DNA of 64,000 nucleotides. Origin: Marisa cornuarietis (taxonomy: Eukaryota > Mollusca > Gastropoda > Architaenioglossa > Ampullariidae). Location of the stretch: NCBI GenBank assembly GCA_004794655.1, contig SMMW01000454.1, positions 50,349 to 114,348 on the forward strand. The letters are read 5' to 3'. Positions 53,976 through 64,000 of this stretch are shown here, one piece after another (the stretch's first letter is position 1; every line of letters begins with the position of its first letter). A program made the translations under genes and the position numbers. The notes under the pieces were generated by a model. It saw nothing but the letters and a program-made list of their open reading frames with translations. It did no database searches and was not told where the DNA came from.

Positions 53976-54690
53976 AAAAAAAAAGCTAAAGGGGAGTAAT
54001 GTAAGTCTTCTAATATGAGCACTAGAGAGAAATTATGTCCCATGTCTGCATGGCTTCAATTAGTCTGCCTAGTAAATTGTGTAAGTCATGATATTTATCT
54101 GTTTTTATACTTTACTTGTTAAATTTTCCTGTAATTTTTGCTCGTTTTTGCTTCGGACTGATAATAGCATGATACTGATCATATAATGAAAGAGCGAGAC
54201 ATTTGGTCATTAATTTAGACTTTGAAAAAATTCTTCATCACGTAAATATTTTTAAATCTTTACTTTTAAGCTTATGATTTTTGTAATAAAAATAATTTAA
54301 TAAAACAATTACTTGTTTTTAATAAATATATATATAAAACTAAACCACATGCTAAAACGTTGACAGGAATAGAACATGGGAGGAAACAAGTTCAGTTCAT
54401 TGCTCCAAACGTAAAGTCGAGTTATTTCTCTTGGATTACATCTCTCAAGCCACGAGTAAAATTTCTTTTGTCGATGGATGTCAAAGAAATGAAGTAGCAC
54501 TCATAAATATTGATGAAATTTTGGGCTATCCTCAACTATCTGTAATCCTCTTTATTATATATCTCTCCCCCTCTATTTCAGAGGGTGGGGGACACGAACT
54601 CGCCATAAATAGACACGGTTTTGTGGTACGGGAAAAGGTAATTGATTTTCTTCTAATTACTTTTGTTTCATCAAAGTCAATATGTTTACA
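53976..54690 (+). repeat. Diverged direct repeat, left copy
   Basis: Shares ordered blocks with 57690-58215: AAGGGGAG.TAA then CTTNTAATATGAG; AATAGAACATGGGAGG; AA.TCGAGTTATT.CTCTT; TTCTAATTACT followed by ATCAAAGTCA. Intervening sequence is diverged. It lies 3' of the insulin gene on that gene's strand. Confidence 0.6.
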
Positions 54691-54767
54691 TGTTTGAGCT
54701 CACCTCACCGTGCAAAATACAGTGGCGGCATTTTTGTGGGGGTATTAAGCAAAGTCCAATTCAGGAA

Positions 54768-54793
54768 CCCTAACCCTAACCCCTAACCCTAAC
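54768..54793 (-). repeat. Short interstitial telomeric repeat
   Basis: CCCTAACCCTAACCCCTAACCCTAAC on the plus strand: four TTAGGG units on the minus strand, one with an extra base. Confidence 0.85.
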
Positions 54794-55157
54794 TCCTTTT
54801 ATCTCCCTTATCTCGCTCTTTTTCTGATGTTGATTTAACCACACAATAGCCGATGGCTGCATACTAACCTTTTCTTTTTCTTTTTTTAGGGAGAGAAAGA
54901 TTTTCAGGTTCTTTCCTCTCTAATTCTGGTAAAAGGTCGAAAAGTGTTATTTATAATGCACATTCTTTCTCTTTGACGTTTTCTCGCTGCCAAGCAGTTT
55001 ATATATGGCGCAAAATGAGAGGTTTCAAGTCAAATGCAATGCTTTCAGAAAAAAAAATCACAAAAACCATTTGATTTATCAATCATAGAAGTTTATTTTA
55101 AACTTTAGCTGAGCCTTGTGTCTTGTGTAAAATGAGTCCCCTCGCGGGAATATCCTT

Positions 55158-55163
55158 TTTATT
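55158..55163 (-). terminator. Poly(A) signal AATAAA of the insulin gene
   Basis: AATAAA on the minus strand, about 29 nt past the insulin stop codon. Confidence 0.7.
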
Positions 55164-55191
55164 GGCTGGAGCGACGCTGCAGAGACACCTA

Positions 55192-55657
55192 TCAGCAATA
55201 CATAGCCAGCTGGCTGACGAGACACTCGTTGTAGCAGCAGTCACAGACTATGCCTGGTCGTAGTTGTCTCTTAACGTCAGGATCGTACTCGCCCAACTCC
55301 TTGTCTGAGGTGCGTTTTCCTGGTTCTCCTGCCGACAAAGAGAAGACGAGGCGGGGAGGGTGAAGGGATGCCACATGAGACCTTAGTTCGAGAAGGGGGC
55401 AATTGTTTGTCTGGCATTATCTAAGCTTTATGTGACTGACTGATCAGTAGCTTAGGTGATTACTAGAATAATGACTTGTTGATTAATTCACACAACAAGC
55501 CAGGTATCAATTTTACTCTTACGCCTAAACTGAAAAACAGCAAAACCAAAATGAAAGAGATAAACCAGAGAAAGACGATCTTTCATGGACTCGGAGAAAT
55601 GAAAATTCGATCTAGAATGGTTTTAAAGAAGGGAAATCCTATGCTGCTGCTATTGTG

Positions 55658-55726
<69 letters not shown>

Positions 55727-56103
55727 TTAGCCTTGTAATCATTTGGGCACGCTCACCATCTGCTCATAACCCACTATGAACCGGTTTAAACATATGGTGA
55801 GCAGGCTCATTTGGCTCGTTTATCCATAATGCTCAACAATTCACCTTCGACGAAGAGGTACAAGCTAGTAAGGCTCGCTAAAGGAAACTGCAGGAGCTGG
55901 TCTACAGAGCGCTTGCGGAAACTATCTGGGTAGTCATTCCTGAGCAAGGTGCATAGGATATTGTGAGCCCTCGCCAGGGCATTCCCGCACAGGCCCTCCT
56001 GGTGAGGCCTGGCGTCGACTCCACACGGCATGCGTTCCGTCCCTGACGCCTGTCCCAGCATGCACAGCACCAGGGCCACGCACATCGATTCTGTCATGGC
56101 CAT
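55192..56103 (-). CDS. Molluscan insulin-related peptide precursor
   Basis: Two coding exons: 56103-55845 (ATG; 86 codons plus one base; donor GAAG/gtgaat) and 55328-55192 (acceptor CGGCAG). They join in phase 1 to 131 residues. Residues 1-21 are a signal peptide ending QASG. The B chain has Cys 27, 39 and 51, with EGLCGNAL and the canonical 11-residue gap between Cys 39 and 51. RKR (63-65), KR (91-92) and KR (106-107) are prohormone cleavage sites. The A chain reads GIVCDCCYNECLVSQLAMYC with Cys 115, 117, 118, 122 and 131, the insulin CC-x3-C-x8-C. The extra Cys 27 and 115 can form the fourth disulfide of molluscan insulins. It would be a secreted hormone acting through the insulin receptor, usually neuroendocrine. 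An intron inside the C peptide is the conserved insulin-gene position. The acceptor one base before the start ATG implies an upstream non-coding exon. Confidence 0.93.
55658..55728 (+). repeat. (GAT)n trinucleotide repeat in the insulin C-peptide intron
   Basis: About 22 uninterrupted ATG/GAT units between the two insulin coding exons. Confidence 0.97.
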
Positions 56104-56104
56104 T

Positions 56105-58529
56105 CTGCAACAGACGACAGAGCAAAACGTCGGTCGAGCGACCACAGAAGAGTTTCAAATTCGTGGACAAATGTTCACACTTTCCAGTACGCGAGCATTC
56201 ACCTACAAGCTGCCCAAGCCTGCGATTTGGTTATTAGCTCCTGTCCCTCATGACCACTACATAACAGCAAAATATCTCAGGAATACAACCTGTTGTGGAC
56301 AGGAAATTATTCTACATCGGTTACAAGAACACCGCAATTTAGGTAGTTATGTGTCAGAAGCAAATCATGGTCATTTAGGGGGAAAGTCAGCAGATATTGC
56401 ATCGAGGTCCAATCCTCGTGGTCCCTCCCCTAGTTATAATACAGGCTCTAGCGTTCGTGGCACGCTGTCCACAGCCTTTTGAGGACCATCTTGTCGCGGA
56501 AAAAGGAGGCCAACCCTACTACACCGCAAGAACCTTTCATGGAGAGGACACAAGAGGATGGACATCTAAGACTATTTACTCTCCTCCCAGGTCTTGCATG
56601 TTTTCAAGTGCTCGCTTTTTTCTGGTCTTCGAAGTAGTCTTTTGCATAGCTACAATTAATTTCTAGTCAAAATAGCGTAAAATGAGCGGCGCGCCACGAA
56701 AAAGTACCAATATGGCTCCGTCTACGCATATGCTTTCTTCAAACTGTAGTACAGTCGAACTGCTGTCCAGTAAGTGATTCCTTTCATAGAAGAGTAATGA
56801 TCTTGCTAGCTGTTTGGAAGCGGATACATTTTGCTTAACGACGCAAACCTTCGTTATCTCTAAGCGTTGATTAGTGCTAGCAAAATCACCCACCGCACGT
56901 AGACATTTTACTCTGCATCATCCGACAAAAAAAGAAGAAGAAGAAGAAAAAAAAGACCGAGGGGACATTCATATCGCAAACCGGACATGTGGCATACAAA
57001 AATGATTTGCAAATCACGAAGATATCGATTTTTCGTACAGAGTTTATGTCTGGAATCATATTTTGAGTAACAAGACAAGTTAAAGAATGAACTGCATGTA
57101 GAAACAGTTTTAATACCAGTGATGGAAATATTTTGGTTTAAAAGTGAATCGGATCAGGGGTAGTACCACATTCCGTTTTAAGAACTTGTGTAGAACCAAC
57201 GCTATAATATGCCGATAACATGAATCTTTATAATAAAGTAAGAATATAATCTAGTAAGAAATTACTGTTACTGTTCACCTTTGCTTAGGAAGTGAGTGTA
57301 AGCATATTTTAAACCATATATGTGGCAGTGTTAAATAAACAAATCAAAGCAAGGGCACATAAATCTGATTCTCTCGTAATTGCTTTCCCTGGGAACGGGT
57401 TTTAGTCCTTTAGACGATCGAGGATGTAATCTCTCATGCTCGCTGTTTTACCCTGTCACGTGACAGAAGAGCAGGCAGCAGGCAGGAGGGAGAATGACAC
57501 CGAAGGATGGGGAAGGACGTGTGAGCGAGCCCGTCTTTGTACCACATCATCATCACCACCACCACCACGATGCATGAGAGGCTATTTTTTTATATTTTAA
57601 AACCTGCCACTTTCGGAGGGACATATAAACATGAGAAGAGAGTCTGTGAATGTAAGAAAGATCGCTTTGGAACCGTTACGCAATTTGAATGAGGCAGAAG
57701 TTAAGGGGAGGTAAATTGAGTCTTTTAATATGAGTGGCTGAAAGAAGTTTTGTCCCAGTATTGTTTGAGTAATGATTACTGCGGGGCCTACATTAGTCTA
57801 GTTTTTCTGCTCTTGATTTGTCTTTTTTTAACCTTACCTCGTATTTTTTAAAATTATAACGGCATGATACCTATAATGTAATGCATTTTCAGTGTGGAAA
57901 CTAAGACGAAAAAAAAAATCCATTAAAAATCCTGCATGTCTTCATGACAACAACACGTTTTTACTAATACAGTAGGATGAGTAGGTTATAGCAATAGAAC
58001 ATGGGAGGTGACTAGTCCCTAACTTTGCTCTGAAAGTAAAATCGAGTTATTGCTCTTAGACTATATTTCGCCACCTAGGACCAAAAAGTCCGTCAACAGA
58101 CCATTCTGTCGATGCATATTAATTAGAGCCATGATTAAACGTGTTTTCGAGGTATGGGAATACTAAATGGATTTTATTCTAATTACTCCTGCTTAATCAA
58201 AGTCAGATGCCTATTCCCTCATGAAACTTCTAAACATTCATCTACTCGGACAAATTAAATGACAATGACCAGCTTTATTAATCCGAATGCAGTTATGACT
58301 TGGGAAGTGTACTCAGGAAAAACAAACATAACTGCAAATTACAAGACAAGGGTAAAGCAAGTGTATATAACTGTATACGCCCACACCTACAATTCCTCTA
58401 TGGTAGAGCAGCTGAACTGCAGCAGCTTTCGACGATGTGCGCCAGAGACTTGATCCGCGCGCGTTAAAAACCTTTCACAGACTTTGCATCATGTAAATCC
58501 CATTACATTGCAGGAACAAGGGTGAGTCT
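56105..58529. other. Probable first intron of the insulin gene, 3' part
   Basis: No other coding domain was found. Contains the right copy of the diverged direct repeat and an AAG-rich run near 56932-56957. Confidence 0.5.
57690..58215 (+). repeat. Diverged direct repeat, right copy
   Basis: Collinear with 53976-54690 (shared AATAGAACATGGGAGG, CGAGTTATTGCTCTTAG-type and TTCTAATTACTCCTG-type blocks). It lies 5' of the insulin coding exons on their strand. Confidence 0.6.
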
Positions 58530-60592
58530 AGTCAGGCCCATGCAGTTGTCTGCCATGTGGGCCAAGGACGCAGCATCGCACAGATACAAGACGCGTTGGA
58601 GTTCCCGTGCGGGTGACGTGATAAAGGTAGGTGAAGACCTTGCTGGTGATGGAAAGAAGTGTTATACCCCTCCAGTTATTACAGTCTCCAAGATCTCCTT
58701 TCTTGGGTAACTTGAAGATGAGCCCTGTCTTCCACGCATCGGGGATCTGTCCTGATTCCCAAACTTGCCAGAAGATTTCAGTCAACATGGGAGCTGTTAC
58801 ATTCACATCTGCTTTCAACATCTCTGCTGTTATTCCATCTGCCCCTGCTGCTTTACCGCTTTTCATTGCCTTGATTGCTGCTGTCACTTCTTCCAGGCTT
58901 GGCGGGTCTGTGCAGATGTCAAGGTCTGTATCTGCTGGCTGGATGTCTGCGAGCTGAGGGGGTCTGGTCTGTTTAGAACTGACTCAAAATGTTCCCTCCA
59001 GCGCTGTAGTTTTTCTGCCTCTCTCTGGACAACATTTCCGTTCATGTCTTTCACTGGTATCTCACTGTTTTTGAACCTGTTGTTCAGCTGTTTATTGATT
59101 TTATACAGTGTCTTCAGGTCATGTTTTCCTGCTGCTTCTTCTGCTTCATCTGCCAGTTTCTCTATGTAGTCCCTTTTGTCGGTTTTGATCATCCTCCTTA
59201 CCTCTTTGTTTATTTCTGTATATCTTTGTCTGTGTTGTTCTTTCAGACGCTCAGATCTGGTGTTGTTGATTTTCTGCTTGGTTGACTTTCTTTCTTCTAT
59301 CCTTTTCCATGTCGTTTCTCTGATCCACTGTTCTTTCTTTTTTGGTTGGAAGCCCAGTATTTTCTCTCCTGTTTCCTGTAAGACTCGATTGAAGTCCTCT
59401 AAGGTCATCTCCTGTTGGTCCCCTAGTGCCTGGAACCTGTTCTTAACTTCCACTACAAAGGCCCGTTTGGTGGCTGGGTCCTTCAGTGTGCCGGAGTCCA
59501 CTCTCTGCTGACCTGCCTGTTTTCCTCGCGATCGACGTAGCTTCAGAGAAACTGCGGCTATCACAAGAGTGTGGTCACTGGCAACGTCTGCTCCTCTGTA
59601 GGCTCTGACATCTTGAAGTGAGCTCCTCCATCTTCGGTTGATGATGAAAAGGTCTATCTGGTTCTTTGTGATCCCGTCTGGTGATGTCCACGTTGCCTTG
59701 TGGATGTCTTTGTGTTGGTAGAGTGTGCCTCCAATCAGTAGATTGTTTTCTTCACAAAAGTCTGCCAGTCTCTCTCCGTTGTCATTGATGGTTCCAATTC
59801 CATGCTTGCCCATGATATGCTCCCTGCAGGTATTGTCACTTCCCACCTTGGCATTGAGATCGCCAGTGATGAGCAACATATGGGCTCGGACGCTCTACGT
59901 GGCTGCCTGGAGCTGATTGTGAAAAGCATCCTTGTCTTCTGCCTCTGAGTCTTCTGTTGGTGCATAGCAAACTAGCACTGTCAGCTTGGTGTACTTTGAA
60001 TGGAATCTTGCTCTCAGAAGCCTGGGTCCATAAGGCTTCCATTCCACCAGTGTCTTTTCAGTTTTCCTATTGAGGAGTAGTGCTACTCCTTCAGAGTGTT
60101 GGTCATCTGATCTTCCTGAGAACAAGATAGTATGCCCTGATGCTAGTCTCCTCTTTCCCGTGCCGGTCCATCTGACCTCGCTGACTCCCAGGATGTCCAA
60201 GTTGTACAAACTCCTTGATTAGTTGGGGCAACCTGCCAGTCTGGTACAAGGTCTGGACGTTCCAACACCCTACCCTCAACTTCTGCTGCGGCTTCAGTAA
60301 ATCCACCATCGGGGCGCCAGCTCTCTCTCGGGTTTGACTGTCGTCCGTCATAAGTCCAGTTACCTGGTGTGTTTCATTACCTTCGCCATCCGTAACGAGG
60401 GCTCTAGTGTTGGTTTCTGTAACCTGCTTTTTTATATGGTGGGGTTGTTAGCCCTAACACAACCTAATTTACGTCTAGGTGAGGTGTCCACCTTAGTCGC
60501 CTCTTACGACATGCCTGGCTGGACAGCAGGGACCCTATTCTTACAATGCTCGCTAGGCAAGCATACCCCGGGGTCCCACGGGGGAATTCACG
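58530..60592 (-). pseudogene. RTE-like LINE, 5' complete and 3' truncated
   Basis: On the minus strand a GC-rich leader (CCCCGTGGGACCCCGGGGTA, then GCATGTCGTAAGAGGCGACT) starts at about 60590. The endonuclease follows: KLRVGCWNVQTLYQTGRLPQ, LDILGVSEVRWTGTG, LLITGDLNAKVGSDN and QIDLFIINRRWR. Then a linker (RQRYTEINKEVRRMIKTDKR) and the start of reverse transcriptase: KSGKAAGADGITAEML and LPKKGDLGDCNNWRGITLLS. It ends near 58615, before the catalytic palm. There is a frameshift near 60210, a TAG at 59895-59897 and a frameshift near 58885. The endonuclease resembles RTE/BovB-type proteins (often labelled craniofacial development protein 2-like). It lies in the insulin gene's probable first intron, in the same orientation. 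Confidence 0.8.
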
Positions 60593-60888
60593 TTTCACAA
60601 GCAACGATTTTGTTGATTGTCAGCAGAAAGTATAAAACAAAAAATATAACTACATTTAAAAGGTTAGAAACTGAAAAGAGAGAAAGAGGAAAGAGAAAGA
60701 AATAAATATGAAACAGAGTTAAATGCTTAATACTTTACGAGGAAAGAAATGGACGACGTAGTTAAGAAGAACTAGAAAGAAGAATGAAATAGGCTAACGG
60801 AAGAAAGAAATAAAAATAAATGACAAGCAATAAGGAGTAAAGACAAACTTGTGAAGCTGATTACAAGAGTTTGAAGAGAGTCGCTCAC
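60593..60888. other. Intron, A/G-rich, no gene
   Basis: Purine-rich sequence on the plus strand with no recognised domain. Confidence 0.4.
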
Positions 60889-61046
60889 CTGTTGTTCACT
60901 TGTCAGTTGAACCTGTGACTCGCTCTCTGACGCGGCTCCGGAGAAAAGACTTGGGTGGCGACTAGTCAGCCAGAAGGCACCTATCGTCTGCCGGGTGTGG
61001 CTCGTGGCGGAGGCGACTGCTGTCTCTTCCTCGGGACTGGAGAGTG
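60889..61046 (-). other. Probable 5'UTR exon of the insulin gene
   Basis: From an initiator-like CGGTCACTC about 30 nt below the TATA box to a consensus donor AACAG/gtgagc at 60889. It has no need to code. The next minus-strand acceptor with a gene behind it is the insulin exon at 56104. Linking it to insulin is an inference from orientation, spacing and the usual non-coding first exon of insulin genes. Confidence 0.5.
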
Positions 61047-61070
61047 ACCGCAGCACAGACAACTCCAGGT

Positions 61071-61110
61071 CTTTATACACCGCGCGACAACGCTCGCATC
61101 ACTGACGTCA
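61071..61110 (-). promoter_or_regulatory. Core promoter: CRE plus TATA box
   Basis: On the minus strand a palindromic TGACGTCA (61110-61103) lies about 25 bases upstream of TATAAAG (61077-61071). The surrounding sequence is GC-rich with CGCGCGG, unlike the AT-rich flanks. Good match to a TATA-type promoter with a cAMP-response element. Likely drives the insulin gene. Confidence 0.6.
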
Positions 61111-61428
61111 CGATCTGCCCACAACATGCGGGCTCACAGGCTCCAATTATATAACACACTCCTTCTGTACACGTGGAAAACACAACGAAAGAGGAGGTGA
61201 AGGAGAGAAGGAAGCCCAAGGAAAAAGCCAGAGAGAGAAAAATTGGAGAAAATGTGATCCCACTCTTGTTGGTACCAGCTGTCGTTTAAGGGTGGTTCAA
61301 AAGGCCAGAGATAGGGAGATAGAGAAAGATGGAGAGATGGTGTTCCCACTTCCCATGGTACCAAATATCGTTGTAGTTGTAGTTGAAAAGAAAAGACAAA
61401 GACAGGAGTTAAGATGGTTAACATGTGT

Positions 61429-61472
<44 letters not shown>

Positions 61473-61754
61473 TAAGCGCGGTGATGGTAGCCACGTGGTA
61501 GAAGCATCCTGATGATAATTTCAGACTGTGGTGGTAGCAGCTGTCTTTACAGTAGTAGTTCAAAGTACGGCTTCGACAGCACGTATGGTTCGTATAACAA
61601 ATCACACGACTGAGACTTCAGTGACTCACTTGACGATATTATTGAAGAAAATTAGATGTTCTTTTACTTCAACTGACCCACCTTAATATTTGTCTCCTTA
61701 ACATGTTAATGCTCCTAGAGTTGGCTGTGTTAGCTGGTCATTGTAAAAGTTCAC
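61111..61754. other. No recognisable gene
   Basis: Upstream of the promoter. Apart from the GT tract nothing was recognised. Confidence 0.4.
61425..61472 (+). repeat. (GT)n microsatellite
   Basis: About 20 GT units. Confidence 0.95.
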
Positions 61755-62832
61755 CATGATATCTCCCGTGTCACCTCCATGTAGGAACTAGTAGTTTACT
61801 TTGACTACAGTAACTCACCATGTCAGCTCCCTGTAGGAACTAGTAGTTTACTTTGACTACAGTAACTCACCATGTCAGCTCCCTGTAGGAACTAGTTGTA
61901 TAGTTTGACGACAGTAACTCACCTTGCTAGCTCCCTGTAGGAACTAGGTGTTTAGTTTGACGACAGTAACTCACCTTGCTAGCTCCCTGTAAGAACTAGG
62001 TGTTTAGTTTGACGACAGTAACTCACCATGTCAGCTCCCTGTAGGAACTAGATGTTCAGTTTGACGACAGTAACTCACCATGCTAGCTCCCTGTAGGAAC
62101 TAATTGTATAGTTTGACGACAGTAACTCACCATATAAGCTCCCTGTAGGAACTAGTAGTTTAGTTTGACGACAGTAACTCATCATGCTAGCTCCCTGTAG
62201 GAACTAGTTGCACAGTTTGACTACAGTAACTCACCATGTCACCTCCCTGTAGGAACTAGTTGTATAGTTTGACTACAGTAACTCACCATGCTGGCTCTCT
62301 GTAGGAACTAAAAGTTTAGTTTGACTACAGTTACTCACCTTGCTAGCTCCCTGTAGGAACTAGTTGTATAATTTGACTACAGTAACTTACCTTGGTAGCT
62401 CCCTGTAGGAACTAGTTGTTTAGTTTGACGACAGTAACTCACCATGCCAGCTCCCTGTAGGAACTAAAAGTTTAGTTTGACTACAGTAACTCACTATGCT
62501 AGATCCCTGCAGGAACTAGTTGTATAGTTTGACTACAGTAACTCACCATGTCAGCTCCCCGTAGGAACTAGTAGTTTAGTTTGACTACAGTATCTCACCA
62601 TGTCTGCTCCCTGTAGGAACTAGTTTTATAGTTTGACGACAGTAACTCACCATGCCAGCTCCCTGTAGGAACTAAAAGTTTAGTTTGACTACAGTAACTC
62701 ACCATGCTTGCTCCATGTAGGAACTAGTAGTTTAGTTTGACTACAGTTATTCACCATGCTAGCTCCCTGTAGGAACTAAATGTTTAGTCTGACTACAGTA
62801 ACTCACCATGTCAGCTCCCTGTAGGAACTAGT
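61755..62832 (+). repeat. 52-bp minisatellite, about 20 units
   Basis: Unit: ACTCACCATGTCAGCTCCCT, GTAGGAACTAGTAGTTTAGT, TTGACTACAGTA. Variants include TTGACGACAG, CTAGCTCC and GTTGTATAG, arranged as mixed subtypes. No long open frame is kept, since 52 is not a multiple of three. Confidence 0.97.
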
Positions 62833-63600
62833 GTGGGGTCTGACACCTTTTAGTGATATTGAAAAAGTTTATCTTTTCGCTATGAAAAGGTTGCTGTGCT
62901 TAGATATTAAAACTCATAATGCCATGGACAGTTCAAGATTCCCAAACCAAGCTTACAACATTCAGCTCAATCTAGGACTACGAGGGCGAAGGCAATGGAA
63001 GATACCCTGCACAACTACATATTTAGACGTGTGGGAACAAAGCGGGGTAGGAGATGCTAGGGCTTTCATCTTGTTGCTCAAACAAAGATTGAAAGACAAC
63101 TTTATACAAAAATGGACAGACAAAATGCAGTCGAGTAATAGGTTGTTAGCCTACAGAGAGTTTAAAAAGGAATTTAAACCAGAAAGGTATCTTTCAGTAA
63201 TAACTATAAAAAGTTCAGAAATACTCTAATACGATTTAGACTGGGGATTAGCGAAATAAACACTAATAACAGATATTGTAACACCTGCATCAACACCTGC
63301 CCTGATTGCCAAGACGGGAAGATGAAGAACATTTTGTGCTAGAGTGTCAAACCTTTGATGACATCAGGGCCAAGTATCCTGCACCCCTGATAAATGACGG
63401 GTACCAGCAGACGACGTTGGCTGTGTTGTTGTCTCGAGGGGAAACTAACGAGATCAGAAATGTAGCGATGTACATCTTGTATGCTTTACACAGACGCAAC
63501 GAGAAAGTTGGAAACACTTGACAAACAATGTGACCCCATGTGGTTGGACTCACAGGACTGACCAACATGTAAACCACGCTGGGGCCGGTGGCCTAGAATG
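62833..63600 (+). pseudogene. LINE ORF2 C-terminus and 3' tail (copy B)
   Basis: Frame WGLTPFSDIEKVYLFAMKRL, LGLRGRRQWKIPC, LKDNFIQKWTDKMQSSNRLL and YREFKKEFKPERYL, then after stops EEHFVLECQTFDDIRAKY and RRNEKVGNT. This is the C-terminal domain typical of CR1/jockey-group LINEs. The last 375 bases match copy A at 11837-12235. It begins directly at the end of the 52-bp minisatellite and ends with GGGGCCGGTGGCC before a (GT)n tract. Confidence 0.75.
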
Positions 63601-63606
63601 TGTGTA

Positions 63607-63654
<48 letters not shown>

Positions 63655-63668
63655 TGTGTGTGTGTGTA
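63601..63668 (+). repeat. (GT)n microsatellite
   Basis: About 28 GT units after the LINE 3' end. Confidence 0.95.
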
Positions 63669-64000
63669 ATGTACGTAGGTTTACGACAGGATAATAGAAG
63701 AGAAAGAGAGAGAGAGAGACGGCTAAGGGAAAATAGTTTCGGGGAGTGTGATGTGCGTGCGTTTGTGTGTTTGACCAATTGAGGATTGTGCGAGCTATGA
63801 TAGTATAGGGAAGACAGAGTAAGAGAAGGCAAATGAAGAATGGTTGGTATGAGTGTAGATGTTAAGAGGTTGAAAGGATATGAACGTATTAATGCACTTG
63901 ATATTATTCATGTCTTATATATGTATATCTTCTTTTCGGACGATGATAAAATTGTATCTCGCCCTATTTGAAAAGGTCGTTGACCCATCAAATAAATATT
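63669..64000. other. No recognisable gene to window end
   Basis: Contains a short GA-rich run at about 63700-63720; otherwise AT-rich and unassigned. Confidence 0.4.

Noticed and set aside
60334..60705. Plus-strand 123-codon frame
   Set aside because: Antisense of the LINE leader, followed by purine-rich intron.

Overview
This is a window of an animal nuclear genome, most likely a mollusc and probably a gastropod. The evidence is spliced genes with GT-AG introns, a dense load of LINE, LTR and DNA transposons, many long dinucleotide and trinucleotide microsatellites, a short CCCTAA interstitial telomeric tract, and an insulin-type precursor with the extra cysteine pair seen in molluscan insulin-related peptides. 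No species can be named from the sequence alone.

Layout. 0-2.2 kb holds two LINE 3' tails and a decayed minus-strand copy of two exons of the helicase gene described next. 2.2-12.3 kb is repeat territory: minisatellites, a LINE reverse-transcriptase remnant split by an inverted-repeat insertion, SINE-like units, and a LINE with ORF1 joined directly to its 3' end. 12.48-22.30 kb (+) carries the most interesting gene, an eight-exon reading frame of about 868 codons with a KH-like domain, a NERD/PD-(D/E)XK-like nuclease domain and a split superfamily-1 helicase core. Every splice junction is phase-consistent. Its introns hold a mariner remnant and LINE pieces, and a 42-bp minisatellite follows its stop codon.

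26.6-33.0 kb is a nearly full-length, young LTR retrotransposon (minus strand, 690-bp LTRs with about 2 differences) in which integrase precedes reverse transcriptase, and whose gag resembles the SCAN domain (Gmr1-like Ty3/gypsy). It abuts an ankyrin fragment on one side and a ZBED5-like hAT remnant on the other. 36-37.6 kb holds a small spliced frame resembling a KDZ-type transposase. 40.2-45.2 kb (minus) is a decayed cluster of ankyrin-repeat/SOCS-box (ASB-like) sequence. 45.2-50.8 kb (+) is a second, older and truncated Gmr1-like element with a primer-binding site matching tRNA-Trp.

55.2-61.1 kb (minus) contains a molluscan insulin-related peptide gene: two coding exons, a poly(A) signal, and a probable 5'UTR exon with TATA and CRE elements 4.8 kb upstream. 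The intervening intron holds an RTE-like LINE. 61.75-63.6 kb is a 52-bp minisatellite (about 20 units) followed by a LINE 3' end. Most of the remaining sequence is AT-rich and shows no recognisable gene.
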